Positions 49,396 to 62,561 are shown, counted from the first letter of the stretch. The stretch: DNA of 64,000 bases from Ophthalmolycus amberensis (GCA_024529925.1 JAFEUB010001801.1:186001-250000), one strand, 5' to 3'. Notes: generated by a model from the letters alone, not told the origin. Made by a program: numbers and translations.

Positions 49396-49910
49396 AGTGA
49401 CGGAGTCACCGTGACGTCACCCATTGGTTTGTGGTCTACGGTTGTGAAGTCTTGAGTTCGGCATTTCGGCTGTATCTAATTTGTTTTTTTGTCGTCGCCA
49501 CCTTGGTTTTTCCTACAACCGGAAGTGACATAAGTGGGTGGAGCTAAGTACAACCTAATATTGAATAAGACATTTTTAGGCGAACAAAATGTTACAATTA
49601 ACTTTCATGAACTGAAAACACACTGTGAAAGGGTTAAAGCTGTAGGACAACAACAACAACGCCCAAACCAAACAATGCCGTCGAAGCATAACCTGTTTCA
49701 TCGTGTTTATTATTTCAAATGGGAACATGATGTACGAATTGAACATCAAACTGTTAAAGAATACTTAAAACTAGCGATTGAGACAAAAAACTCAGGTTTA
49801 CATTGTTTACTGATGGACCTCAATCTGACTTATTTTTGCAACAGAGGAGTCGCCCTCTGATGGCCATTAGAAAGAATGCACGTTTAACACACTTCCGCTG
49901 AAGTAGTGCA
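49396..49910. repeat. Common percomorph dispersed repeat
   Basis: Begins GTCACCGTGACGTCACCCAT with TGGTTTGTGG, then GAGTTCGGCATTTCGGCTGT and CGCCACCTTGGTTTTTCCTA with ACCGGAAGTGAC; ends in AGTCGCCCTCTGATGGCCAT. This order is familiar from many perch-like fish genomes. An open frame of 108 codons inside is not a known protein. Confidence 0.65.
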
Positions 49911-52284
49911 ACTATCGTGCCACTTTTTAAATAACTAATCTCGAAGGAAAGTTAAAGGGAAATGCTGCTTTATTTCAAAAACAGCTGCTGTGACTCTACT
50001 ATATGGCTAACTTTGAAGTTTGCAGAGATTTGGGCAAATGACAAACAACATATATCGGGGGGACAGGATTTTTACATGAATTATTTAAAATGCTCGTCCC
50101 TAAATCGGACTGAAAGTAAACACAGAAACTATGTAACCACCTGAAACTGCCTAGGGATCTACATCATAAACACCCGATGCACGTCTGTATGTCTTTGTTT
50201 ACATGTGTGAGGCTGACTTTCACTGTGGTCTCTTCTAAGAAAAACAAACTAAATGCAATGGTTACGATGGTATCCAATAGACTATTATGACGACTTTACC
50301 GAGCCATTTCACTTTAATGTCTCGAGGGCATGATCCCCTGATGTAGTTCTGAGGCAATTCTGTCCAGAGCTGCACATCTTAACCTGCAGACACTGCAAGC
50401 AGTTTATTTGGATCGGCTGCCAGATCTTGTGAGCCTCGGGGGCTGAGGAGCACCATATGTACCGATCGTCACCGGAGTGTATGCTCCTCCTAGGAGGTTG
50501 GAAGCCTGGGGGGGGACGTGCAGGGAGCAGCAGGGGATCATGCTTCGCTTCTTCCACTCCATATATGTCAGACACGTGCAAGAAGAGGAATGCAACACAG
50601 GGAAAACATCACCGCTCTCCTGGTCCTGCACCAAAACCTGCAGAGCCCTTTAGCGGCCTCCTCCTGTGATCATAGAACTTGAGTTACGAAAGTGTAACTA
50701 TCTGTTTGTTTGCAGCAATTTAAAATGAATGCTGAAAGGCTTGCTGTGATAACTGAGTTTTTGTCAACTGGCCCTCAGCTCCCATCACGTCCCCAGAAGT
50801 GGCCCTTGAACTGAGTTATTTGATTATCACAGATAAAGGATGTTATGAGTCAAAAACCATTCCTTTCCACCGTATTGTTCGGCAGATTTTTAGTTAGATC
50901 AGCAACATGCACAAGATGAGGAAAACGGGCTGTAATCAATTTCACCATCCTGAAGTCTTATCAGCTCTGGCAGATCCTCTTTTCTTTATTTATTTCAGCT
51001 ATCTCCGTATTCCCAAATGTTGCTACCTCTGCTGAAAAGAAACAACACTTTTTCACAACAACTTCATAAGACAGCTTGTTACCGGGAGGTGAATGCTGAT
51101 AACCCCCTGGCCTGCTCACGGGTATTATTCAAACTCATGCGGGCAGAAAGAAGTCAGCGATAGGCTGATGGACTGTGGAGGTTGCAAACGGGAACATGAG
51201 ACCAACATGACAGGATTTTTATTTTTCTGATTGAGGGCGTGGATTTATTAATGTGTGGCTGTTGACTGGGTTTTATTTTCTGCCAGACGACTTATATTCC
51301 TGCAGCATGCTCACCCCTTTGAATCAGATTGCACCTTATCAGAAGAAACAGACTGCGCAGAGCTATCTTAAGATACTGCGGCAGGCTGAGCTCTCGATCC
51401 GTGTGTCGCTCGATAGGCACATTAGCCACATCATTATTGCAGGCCCAGTGACACCACCGCTACTTTGAGGTAACCCCCTGTTGTCGGGCTCGCTAAAGAT
51501 CTAATTGAAAAGCAGATGTTTCTCTCACATAAGCATTAAAGAGGATTGATCTGGAGCTGATTCCGGAGCCCCCACTGTGATAATACGAAAATAAACAAGA
51601 TACGCTGGAGTACTCCAGATACAAACAGCTTCCCATCTCTCTGTCAAACAGAATTTTTATTCATTTTTTTCGAAACTTCTACAAAACCATAAAAAAAATG
51701 TGTTACATCTCTCTGCGGTATAACCACAGAAAATAAATGATAATCCTATAAGTTCCATGACATATTTTGCAGCCTTAATGAAATATGATGATGGAGCCGG
51801 CTGTTGCCCACAGGCAGAATTTATTCAGACAGACAGAGTAATTTTGTCTTGTGTGCACCTCCAGAATGGACCGTGTGATGAGCCCTGTGTCACTGCCCAC
51901 CCATTTGCTGATAGCCCCACTGGTCACTCACCAGCTCTGTCATTTTCTCTCTGCAGGCCTTTGAAGCCCAAGACTGAAATTAAAGATCTCCAGATATAAT
52001 CCTTTCCTTGCAGCTCTTGGGTCTTCCTTCTCCATCTTGCTCAGCGGTTTAACTCTGCAGGCTTTGCTATGCCCAGTAGCATGTATTTTTTATAAAGTAC
52101 TATGTCTTTAATTGTATTATATGAGATACATGGAGATGCATGAAGAATGAATCTGCCGCACCACATGGTTAATTGTTTTTGAGGGGAACTTTTGCACCTT
52201 TTCTCAACTAGCTAAATAGCCTAACGTTTCAAATAAAGAACTTTACACAAGGGCGACAAATAAACCGGAGGTTTAAAACAAAAT
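49911..52284. other. Intergenic DNA, nothing recognised
   Basis: No exon, RNA or clear repeat seen. Short open frames on both strands only. Confidence 0.4.
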
Positions 52285-53040
52285 CTAAATGATTTCCGTC
52301 CAGACTAACATGCCTGAAAACGAATATCACATGACTATTCCCGTAAACAGGAAGTAGATTGGTTGCTTAGTTAAAAAAAATACCACAGATTAAAATAGCA
52401 GCCTTACATAATGAAAGGCCGTGCTTTATACTTAAGATCTTCCTCTAAAATTTTCCTCTATGAACATAAACAAAGTTTTAGAAGTTTTATTTTTCAGTCT
52501 GCAGTCTTGCTCTATCTTTCTCTCTGACACACCTAATTTACTTTTAAATGAACACTTACAAATCAAAGTTGACTAGATTATGGGTCAATAAATGTGGTTA
52601 ACACACGTCTCTCACTCGTTTCCTCTCGGTTTGATGTTGTTCGATGTCTGTTCTCACACTCGTAGCTCTGCTGGTGGCTGAAGTCGTCGTACTGGAGAGC
52701 ACTTACTGCCTTTGTTCCTTTACAGTTTCTGTGTGGACTTCACAATAGTTGAGCAGAACAAAATAAGCGTAAATTATGAAAGGAAAGTCTTCCGTTTAAC
52801 GTCTGCTCCGTAGGTCTGATAATGCCGCTGGACACGACTAATCGCTGAAAAACAGCTGCTTCCTCCACAAAAACTGCAGACTTTAACTGTACAACAGCTG
52901 CTAGTAAAGGCAACAAGATCAGCAACACCTGTAATCAGTTGTCCTGTAATCAAAGGTAACCACGGAGATTTCAAACGTATCTGTTTTCGGTGCTCCAAAT
53001 GTGTTTTAAAATGGAAAGGTAGTAGTGTGGACATGGCCTA
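52285..53040. mobile_element. Possible non-autonomous DNA transposon
   Basis: Left end has CCGTCCAGACTAACATGCCT and right end, reverse-complemented, reads ATGTCCACACTACTACC; GTCCASACTA is shared as an imperfect inverted terminus. The left side carries TCCCGTAAACAGGAAGTAG, familiar from fish elements. No transposase frame. Boundaries approximate. Confidence 0.4.
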
Positions 53041-53144
53041 GGTGCGCTTGCTCTATGGGCCCCATGGATGCAGAGTCATTTTATACTCAGAGGTTGAACT
53101 TTTCTTTGCTTCATGCACCACTGAGCGACTTTCCCTGCCTTTAG

Positions 53145-53335
53145 CGCTGTATCAATTCAATTTTCAATTCAATTTATTTATGTGGCGTAAAATCATGACA
53201 GAAGTTATCTCGATCCACTTTTTATACAGAGCTGGTTGAAGCCGTGCTCTATAATTTACAGAGACCCAACATTCCCTGAGCAAGCACTGGGCTGGCAGTG
53301 GCAATAAAAACAACCCTTTAACGGGTAGAGAGTGT
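53145..53335 (+). repeat. Teleost LINE-tail-type repeat
   Basis: TCAATTCAATTTATTTATGT, AAATCATGACAGAAGTTATC, TATACAGAGCTGG, TCTATAATTTACAGAGACCC and TGAGCAAGCACTGGGCTGGC with CAGTGGCAA follow one another exactly as in a very abundant fish repeat. Non-coding. Confidence 0.75.
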
Positions 53336-53819
53336 GCTCTTTTTACATTCATGGTCTGTGTTGCTTTCATCAAGGCTGAAAGAAGATATAAAGTTTACCG
53401 TCTTGGTTCGGACTAAGGAGCCTGTATTTTGTTGTTTTATAATCCTCATAAATATAGGCCTCTATTCAACTGGCTCCGCACAACGTGATTGGTCAGTGCC
53501 TTTGTTGGTGAAAAGCTCATGAACATCGTTCGGGAAACAAAATGACGCAGCTTTTTTGCCTCGCAATATTTGCGTTCTGTGTGAAAGTTCGAAAAAAATG
53601 TTTTGACGTGCAAATGAATTGCAACAAAAAAGACATGCTATGTGTGTTTAAAGGCTTTTAAACTTCAAATAATGTAATTGCAATATGAATCATGCTATAT
53701 ATCGTTTTTGCGTTATGAATACAGGGTGTGCTGACATAATGTTTTTGTTTTCTATGTAAAACACATTTTTTAGGTAGTTTGCCTTAAAAGTAACTACAAG
53801 TTACATTCTGATACATTCT

Positions 53820-54035
53820 GATGCGGTTGGGGGCGACCGTGGCGCACTGGGTTAAGAGGCCGCAAGGTCCACGGTTCGATCCCCGACTGGGACGTGTCAC
53901 GTGTCAAAGTGTACCTGAGCAATACACTGAACCCCCGGCTCCCCGGGCGCCTGTCATTGGCAGCCCACTGCTCCCTATATACAGGGATGGGTCAAATGCA
54001 GAGACAAATTTCCCCCTTAAAGGGATAAAGATAGT
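53820..54035 (+). mobile_element. tRNA-derived SINE
   Basis: The head has RNA polymerase III A box TGGCGCACTGGG (53840-53851) and B box GGTTCGATCCC (53873-53883). The body has TGAGCAATACACTGAACCCC, CTCCCCGGGCGCC and GCCCACTGCTCCC; the tail GGATGGGTCAAATGCAGAGA then CAAATTTCCCC. This is the usual layout of a fish SINE2 element. ATACATTCT occurs on both flanks (53811-53819, 54036-54044) as a likely target duplication, though both flanks also repeat similar words. No coding capacity; probably transcriptionally dead. Confidence 0.85.
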
Positions 54036-54044
54036 ATACATTCT

Positions 54045-57000
54045 ATTCTATACATTCTATTCTAAAAGCTTTTTCATGTGCTGAGTTTATGACCGTCAAC
54101 AACAGATAATAATTCCACTCAAATGACAGAATGAAACATATCTCCTGCCTGCAGTGCATTTCCTGAGAGCATAACATAAGAGATATTGATTGAATTTGGA
54201 TGCACATCTGATGGCTTTTATAATTGTTAATATTGATGGCAGTGCAGAACAGCACAATGAAATTTGCAAGAACACGAGCAGTGAAATCACATTCCGTCTG
54301 CTGCCATGCTGTTAAAAGCATTAAAGCGTATTTATGGAGTGCAGACATTGTCTGTCTTCCTTATTATGTCCATGAACCAGCAGACAGTCTCCTCTAAAAA
54401 GTCGAATCGTGTCTTTCTCTAATATTCTACTCTGATTGATTAACCTCTTCCTCATCTGATTATTGTATTGTTGTAAAATGAGACGAATTGGAGGAGATTG
54501 TAATTTGTTCTGATGAGCAGCTATGCGCATCATCAAATGACATAACATCAAATAAGTGCAATCCAACTTAATCACATCAACACACTTTGAACACAAAATG
54601 CAGGTAAACAGTGAGTCAGCACTGTGACTCGATCCCTACTTAATCTTGGCGCATGATGTCAACCAGCTTTAAAGTATATTTTCATATTTGAAGCGCCAGC
54701 TTAGTTTCGTGTTTTTTTTTCAATGTGAAACCAAGAGTGGCCTTTCGTGTCACTCCTTCCTGATACATTTATGCTAATATCCCGCCAGTAAATAAATCAT
54801 GAAATATAAATAGAAGTTAATATAGGCACCAACAGAAAGCATGTGTCTCTCTGCGAACACTCTTAATGATGTGTTCCTTTGAAATAAAGAAATGCAATCC
54901 CCCGCCTCGGGCAGCGGTCTGGAATAGCCTGAGCATGATACAGTCAGCATTTCAACATGTCCAATCGGCTCTTATACATTTACTTTGCAATCATTTACAC
55001 ACAGTCCACGGAAAATAGCGTTTCCCATGAATCCATTGCTTTTTCTGTCATCACCCAATTTCTGTTTTGTTTGCTGGGGTGGGGGGGGGGGGGGGGGGGT
55101 GCAGTGCAGTGTTCTGGAAACATCCGCTCAACAAGGAGCTGGCTCTAACGATCCCATCGTAGGTGACACAGCGGATGACAGACAATATAATTAGAAACAA
55201 GCAATTTGGTTAACTTAATGCTGAGTCATTAAGCTTCCCAACTGGAGGGTTGAGGCTCTGATAGGAACGCAGTGGCGGAGCAGCTGTGTCACCTTCAGGT
55301 GTCCTCCCCTTATTCTGACAGAAGGAGATTTCTTTTTTTTCTCGCGGTATTTCTTTGTGGAATTGCTGATGCTGATCTATATGTTGACAACATTCTGGGA
55401 GCTTCAGAGGTCAAGAGGTGTGGTTTGTGGGCGAAGCTTGTTTTCAAAATGATCCTTGAATACCCCTGTGGTGTCCCGAAGCCAAGGTAACGGAGGGTCT
55501 TTATTTCCTACAAGGAGCCTTCGCGGCACCACTGGGGGGGGGGTTGTTTTTCCCAGCGTGCTAATTCCTTGTTGTATGGGACCAGGAAGGATGTCAATTA
55601 GAATAGGCGTTTCATCAGACAGGACAGGCCTGGAACATTCTCCACAAATTTGTGAAGCTCAACCGGGGCTTTTCAACAAAAGCTGAATTCAATTCGTTCT
55701 CCATTCAGCAATCAATTCCACAAAGTGGATATTCTTCAAAAATTCAAAACGGTGAAAAGCTTTTGGCATGGAAAGGTTGTCATACCGAAACCGGGAGATA
55801 TCAGAAGGAATACTCGACCATTAGCAAATGAGACAGCTTCTATTTACAATTTGAATTGATTGGATTGAAAGCGAATCAACCCCCGCTGGCACACGTGGAC
55901 AGCAGTGACAGTAACCTTGCACAGTGTCAGAACGAATGCTAAGCCTCGTCTATTTTTAGCACTTTTGGTTTTGAATACTAAAGATGAACCTATTAATTCA
56001 GAAACTCAAATCAAAAATAACCATTTCAATCCCAACTTCATTTGTGGGACATAACGTCAAGATATAGGCTACTGTTGTCGAGACGCTTTTCTGTCCACTC
56101 AGCATTCTGCCACAATAGCTCTCTCTTTACGCGCACATAATGTTCACTTATTAGCGGCAGCCAGCAAGCAGACAGAGGTCACTTGTGTCCCTGCAGATAA
56201 AACGGTGGCAGTATACCGTGAGTTGTTATTCACTCATTTACCAGCTCCCTGGTTAACTTGCCTCCTGAAGAAGGTGAGTAACAGCATGTGACTTTGGTTA
56301 CTTTATTAGAGATTGATTTCCTCTTTCAGTTGGGAACTGGCATTTTCCTAAATGTTCCCTGAGGGAAAGAATTATCCAAACGTCTGTCTCTCACATTCAC
56401 GTACGCACATTAGCTACACACACACAAACACGCACTCACACACGCACACACACACGTGCACAAGCAAATCATCCCTCCTTGTCTCGTAAGTGAAACACAA
56501 ACAACTCATACATTAAAGGCTGAATACCTGCTCCGTACACACGGTTTGAAATGCTGCAGGCTACACAGTGTCACCTGTATTTCCTTGCCTAGCTAGCCAT
56601 CGTTTTTGTTTTTAAAAATAAATAATAAGAACAGAACTGAGCTATGGAGGCATGTTGCATTTGGCTTGACAGAGAAAAATCACCCGGCTTTCTTGCCGTA
56701 ACAAGGTCTTTTGTTATGATTAGGAGGTATTTTGTTTTTTATTACAAAATCAGTTTCCATTCTCATGAAAAAGGATCTAGTATTATCCAGGTTAGTTCTC
56801 ATTATTAGGCACCTATTTGGATCCTATTTGAATCTTTTGATTATCAGTAACTGTGAAATGCTGTAAGTAATCGCTGCTGTTAAAGACCTGAATACAGTGA
56901 AATGATCAGTTCTTAAGTTGTATTAGATCTCTGATTTGTTTGAAAACTACAGGCTAATGCAGCGCATTCAGTAGATTCCGGCTTCCTTAGAGGGACTTTA

Positions 57001-59610
57001 GACAGAAACAGTATTCCAGTATGTGTGTAAGTATTTGTACCACGTTGACTGCAGTATTTACACTGAAATGTCAAGGATTCATGTGGGAGACCACTGATGC
57101 CCTATAAAGATGTTAAATACCAGCTCCACTCTTAAATGCCAACAAACACCAACACACGGTAAAGGTGAAATCTATTTCACTTTATTCCAGCATTATTTAT
57201 ATAGAACAGTTCAAAGGGTTCCATCAAATATGCTCCACATATAACATGTTGTACATTTCCAGATCTTACCATTTGCATATGTGTCCCACTGAATTTCAGG
57301 TGTCAAATGCTAGAGTACCTCATAAACAATTCATGTTTGGCCACCGAGGTATTTTCCCTTCAATTTGTCCGACACCGAGGCACCAGAGGTGAGAGGAGTT
57401 CGGGTGACCTGTTTCCCCTCTTCTCTCAGTTTTTCTCAGAACCTACTGGGAGAATTAAACTCTCTGCGACTTCCTCTTTTCTTCTTCCAGTGATTTCTTG
57501 GAGCACATGCTGCTAATGCCGGAGAGACAATTTCTGTCCCTCTATCAATAGGAACACTGTAAAAGGTTGATAAGGCCTCCCTGGTTCGCTCTGATGGAGA
57601 TTAGCTGCATCAAACGGGGCTTTTTTTCCTCTTCGACGCTGCGTTTGTGTGTTTTTGGGGAACGTGTCACCAAAGATCTTCATGGTGTGCCCAGCGTAGT
57701 CCTGCAGAAATGATGTCTACAAAGTCCCTGTAATTATCTGTGTTCCTGTTCATCGACGGCTGAAATAATCACTAATTCAAGTTTTTGCTTCCACAGGATC
57801 GAAGTCTGAGGTGAAACAATTATGTATTAAATGCTGACGCGAATCACTTAACAGCAGTGTTTGTTGTTTCCAGATGTTTATCTATGTGAGGGATCAAATT
57901 TTACATTGCAGATCTGTCTTTGTTCAGAACAGCACATGTTTTTTCATGCCAGGGAAACTAACACTTTTGGATCAAAAGTGTTGTCTGCTCTCCAGGGAGG
58001 CAGACTTGGGTCGGGCCCAATGCAGATTTCATGCCATTCTGGACAGCGAAAAAACCTGGATTGTGTCTCGCACATCAGCACCGTGCCAAACTTCTGCCAT
58101 CATTTTCGAGCTCACAATTGCAAGTTTGTGACAGCTTACTTCAGGTCACCAATGCGACACGCCGTGTTTTATGAATCAGTGTTTGCATCGCTGACAGAAG
58201 TGATGACAGAATGTGGGACTGAAGCAGATTAAACTCACAGCTGATGTCACAGTTGTTGATATATGACATCACGCAATTCAATTGGGCTGAATTTCATGGC
58301 TTTTCTTTAGAAAATGTGCCATTTAAGCTTCATGGGGTTGGAATGAATTAGGTATCAATGTTTCCCCTACTTGGTGAACAGGAAGCCGTAAATCAGCTTT
58401 GAGATCATTTTTTTAAATAAGAAGAAATCAAAAAGAATTAAATAAGATTACAAAATTCCCAGATCTGATCTTATAATAAATATAATCAAATATCACATGA
58501 TAAATGTGATCATTTTCACAGGTAATACAATGTTGGAAGTCTACAACATGTAGGCTACGACTGTAGTTGTTGTGGAATCTCAAATTCAAGTGACAGTTGA
58601 ATACATCTACATTTCTGAAGCTACTGTGAGGAACCTTTAACTATAGTTTTGAAACAGTCTCAATGTAATACTGACGCCTCTATTTGACCGAAATTAGCAA
58701 ACGAGACAACGAGGATATAGGCTATTTATATATGGCTATTCGCAATGTCCGTCATTGGGTCGGATTCCCTGTCATATCAGACAAAATGGTTTATGGCACA
58801 CAAAATAAACGTCTTCAGCTCAGATTCCAGCGCCTCCGGAGCACCGGCTAAAGGTGGGGATCTCTGTGCCGTGCAGCAGCGTCTCCTCCGGTATGGAGCA
58901 GAGCTTTGCCTCACTGCTTCACTGGTCCCCCGCTGGGAGCCAACACCGACAACATGCTGTTGGAGTCTGAGGCCGTATTGCTGGGCCCGCGGGAGGGAAG
59001 TGAGGCACATGGGGAACCAGAACCAGGACTGCGCGGGGCGGACTGTCAGACCCTGCTGCAGTCAAATGAGAGGTTCTCTGAAGGGATTCTGGTGCTTGGA
59101 GACATGAGCGCTATTGTCCACAGACACCGCTAAAATCATCACAAAAAGAAAGTTCCTCGTAGTAGCTTTAAATGAATACATTTGTAATACTGTCATCAGC
59201 AAAATACTCAATGGTCAATTCCCCCTGCAGTGAAAAGCATCATCACCGTTTATTTGACATTGATGTATTAACACAAAAACCCTTCATCTGTTACCCTTCT
59301 TGAGCCTCCCCTTTAATTTAGCCATCGTTTCTTTTTCACATGCAACAGTTCCCTAAATCTCCACATTGGCAGACACCCAGCCCCGAGCTCTTGGCAAAAG
59401 CCGTAGTTCAGAACGAGTGAATCAGATTTCATCAGCTCGCCTGTAAATCAATCATAACCTTGACCGATCAATGAAGGGGGCATCGGAGTTAATGCACCAA
59501 GGCAAGGGGCAAACCCAGAGCTTTTTCGGCATTATGTGTCACGGGCAGTTTGGCTGACCATGGAGGCTTTTTTTGTCGGGAGATTTCGACTCACTCTCTT
59601 GATGTGTGAA
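54045..59610. other. Long intergenic stretch
   Basis: No exon recognised. G run at 55,081-55,099; CA-rich tract near 56,418-56,458. A 123-codon frame at 57,861-58,232 and a 120-codon frame at 58,745-59,107 have no known domain or good splice context. Confidence 0.4.
55081..55099. repeat. Poly-G tract
   Basis: Nineteen consecutive G residues; length is error-prone and the tract could form a quadruplex. Confidence 0.85.
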
Positions 59611-59619
59611 ACCAGTGCT

Positions 59620-59705
59620 GACCAGTGAGCTCCTGCCACTGGAGCAGCTACCGGTAAAAGTGCCTTGCTCAAGGACACATTCAAGGTAGTCGTTGCTGAA
59701 GGAAA
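59620..59705. repeat. Fragment of a fish SINE or LINE tail
   Basis: AAAAGTGCCTTGCTCAAGGA followed by CACATTC resembles the widespread phrase GTGCCTTGCTCAAGGGCAC. Only this phrase is clear. Confidence 0.4.
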
Positions 59706-61439
59706 GGATTTTGTGTTCCCTTGCTCCTGTCTATCTTATCTATTTAGCCTGCTACCCATCACATATACCGGTACCTCCAGGCTGCTGCTGCTGCTGCAAT
59801 TGGCATTTCAAGGTTTATGAAGTAAAGTGAGTATCTTCTGAATGGTACAACGTGGTGTACAATTGACATTGTTAATTCATACTGTATTCAATCCTGGAAA
59901 TTCCCCTGCAATCTTGCATGATACCGATGGATTTCCTCCTTCCACGTGTCCCTTGTCAATCAATAGACAGTAATACATTTCAGCTGCAATGTATTCAGTT
60001 TAAATGATTCCATTTCGCTAAAACCATTACTTTGGAGGAAGCATCCAGAATTTCAAGCGGCAGCCGCTTTGTATTCCCTTTGCAGCTTTGTGTTTCACAA
60101 GACGAAATGTGAGGCCCTACGGAGTTTATCTGTATGCTCCCAGTACGGACGCACTAGTCTGTTTTTCACTGCGTTTAACAGGATTGTAGGCATGTTGATT
60201 AACTGCACAGCCTTCACATAGAAAAGATACTCTGTGACGCATGCGTTTTTTCCACTTTATCCAGCATGATTTATGTTGCCGTGCCCCGAAACACGACACT
60301 GACCCTAATACCCAATTGTCCCAGTGCTGTTTTATCATGCCAGGTAATTTCTCTTGTTGTTCAGCGGATCATTCTGTGGCGCTGATAGTGAATCGTGACC
60401 ATGGACCGGATTTTGACCACGTGCGAGCCTGCAGACCCCAAACTGCACAATCGACTCTGCGTTATTAAGCATGATGGACTTGGTCTGTTTCAATTATTAG
60501 AAGAATACTGTCCACAAGAGGGAAGTGTTATCACATTCACCCTCCCGTACATTTACAGGCCGTACCTTCACAGACCTGATCCTGTTTGGTCACTTCTGGA
60601 GACACAGGATGGACTGGCTCAGGGGTGAGGAGGAAACAGGGAAGGAAGGAAGGAAGGAAGGAAGGAAAAGGGGGGCTGGGGGTACTGTTTGTCAGTTCCA
60701 CCACCTCCCATGCACATACATATATAATTAAAGATATAAGGAAAATGTTTCCCATCTAAGATCATCATCCAGTGTTGCTTCCCCTGGTTTTAATCGCCGA
60801 AACGTCACCTCACCATAAAACCACATGGGTCATATTTCAGCTTTCACGGCCCCACCCTGACATGTTTGTTAGACTTGTGGTTCACGTGAGGTTTTGGGGT
60901 GCCGTAGGGGTCTTTGACACTTTCTCACTTATTGAACTCATTTAGTGCTGTAATAATCCAAAAATATGTTTTATTCGGGGGTTTGCTGCCTGAACAGTGG
61001 TGCTCAACATGTATGTATCATAGTTCCATTTCATTCTTGTTTAATTTGATTTATTTCATTTTCTATTTGGGTGAAAATGGGTGGTGCGGATGTAATTGAA
61101 CAAACATGTAAAATATCAAATCAAAGTGGGGTTATTAATGCAGCTCTCCTCAACATATAATGTAAAATGTGTGTGTGTGTGTGGGGGGGGGGGGGGGGTG
61201 GCTCAGCATTTGTTTCATTCCCCTTCCGTCTCAAAGGTTTCGGTGGCTGTGGGATTTCAACATATCAGCGGTCGTCTATTTCACAATGCATTATTTCACT
61301 CCGGCATGACTGCACACGCTGCATTCATGTCTTCTTCCCACATCCACACGATGTCTCTTCGATGGATCTCTCTCTATCCTCGTGAAATAATATATGTATT
61401 TCTTTGCGCACAACTGTATCACCTTCTGCTCTAAACGAG
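59706..61439. other. Intergenic DNA upstream of the signal-peptide gene
   Basis: No exon seen. Contains a (GGAA)n tract at 60,639-60,668 and a GT then poly-G run at 61,170-61,198. Confidence 0.4.
60639..60668. repeat. (GGAA)n microsatellite
   Basis: About seven GGAA units. GGAA is also the ETS core, so such tracts can bind ETS factors. Confidence 0.85.
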
Positions 61440-62509
61440 TCACGTCAGAGACCCTGAACGCGCAGGAAAAGTTTGAGAGTCGCTGCACTTCCTAGGTGGC
61501 CACCACCAGGCTGCTGTGAGTGCGCGCGCGCGCGCGTGTGTGAGAGCGTGTGTGTTTTCCAAGCGATGCATTTGCTTTTGTGCAGGACAATGCAGGCTCC
61601 TCCCTTTTTGCACAACGTCACCCGATCCCGATCTCTCCCAAAGCGTCAGCGGTATCCAGCAGCACACTGTAGTGGCAGATCAGCGGGGCGGTGCGCATAG
61701 CTGGACAACGCTACACTGTATTTCATCCACACAACAAAAGAGAAAATACGGAGGAAAGCGGGGGTTACGCATCCCACCATTTCCAGAGTTACAACAACTT
61801 CACCGGCCTGGTGTGCTGATCTCTCCGGCTGGCCGTGGGCTGCGGACCGGGAGCATCGGGAACTTAAAGGAACTAAAACAGGGACTGTGCCAGCAGATTA
61901 TATCTGGTAGGTGCTGTGTCCAATTTCTTTGCGAAAAGGTGACATTTCTTCCCGGAGGAACTCTGCAAGTGTTGGAAACTTCCCCAGCGCAGCATCGATC
62001 GAAGACCTCCCGCCCACTTTACCTCTGATCCACAACGCTGGAAAGGAGGGAGCGAGTCCTGCAGCCGCTGCGGTGGATGGAGGGAGCGACAACGGCTAGA
62101 TGGTTCAACGAGAAGCGCTGTTTTGATACGAACACAACTCTCTGTCTCTCCTCGCCTGCTGTATACCTAACAAGAAAAACTGCAAATATACAGCCGCTTG
62201 GATCTCTCTTTTTTTTTTGAAACCCCAGGTTCTACTTCGTGCAAACTCTCCGCCAGCTAAAGGAATCGCCGCAGGCGTAAACATTGATGCTTTGGCACGG
62301 AGGAGCGCAACACCGATCCTCTAGTTTTGCGAAAGTCTCCTAAACTGCGCAGCGAGGGAGGAAGACTAGCTCGGGATTTCCGAAGTGGGATTTTGCAGAA
62401 GTTGCATGCTCGGTCTTTGTCGTCTCGAGTGAGCCCCCCTCCCTCCCCTCCTCTCCGTTCATCCACTCTCAGGTTATCAGACGAGATCCGGATAGTTTGA
62501 GGAGGCGCC
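61440..62509 (+). promoter_or_regulatory. CpG-rich promoter and 5' UTR region of the signal-peptide gene
   Basis: CpG content rises sharply compared with the preceding 50 kb. There is a (CG)n(TG)n tract near 61,519-61,553, a CCAAT at 61,920-61,924 and no clear TATA box. Several short upstream ATG frames exist, including a 170-codon one at 61,516-62,028 with no domain. The transcription start is unknown; an untranslated exon could end at the GTAGGT near 61,905. Confidence 0.55.
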
Positions 62510-62561
62510 ATGGCGATGTGTGCGGGGATATGGATACTCCTAGTAGCGCTGCACGTCCAAG
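62510..62561 (+). CDS. First coding exon, signal peptide of a secreted or membrane protein (partial)
   Basis: ATG at 62510 sits in a strong Kozak context (GCGCCATGG), with an in-frame TGA 12 nt upstream at 62,498-62,500, so it is the likely start. The exon encodes MAMCAGIWILLVALHVQ plus one base, then the strong donor GTAAGC at 62,562. The hydrophobic core GIWILLVALHV and small size fit a cleaved signal peptide. The exon ends in phase 1, as usual for signal exons that precede phase 1-1 immunoglobulin-type exons. A second ATG two codons later could also serve. The gene cannot be named from this exon. An immunoglobulin-superfamily adhesion gene (for example DSCAML1, CADM1 or NCAM1, all in the human 11q22-23 region with TTC36) is an inference. 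Confidence 0.65.

Noticed and set aside
53828..53900. Functional tRNA gene
   Set aside because: A and B boxes are present but the sequence continues into a SINE body and tail, and no good acceptor stem closes.
57861..58232. Possible secreted Cys-rich exon
   Set aside because: A TTTCCAG acceptor-like word precedes it, but no cysteine pattern, domain or donor makes it convincing.
61516..62028. 170-codon open frame as a protein
   Set aside because: It starts in a CG/GT repeat and lies in the probable 5' UTR; no domain. At most an upstream ORF.
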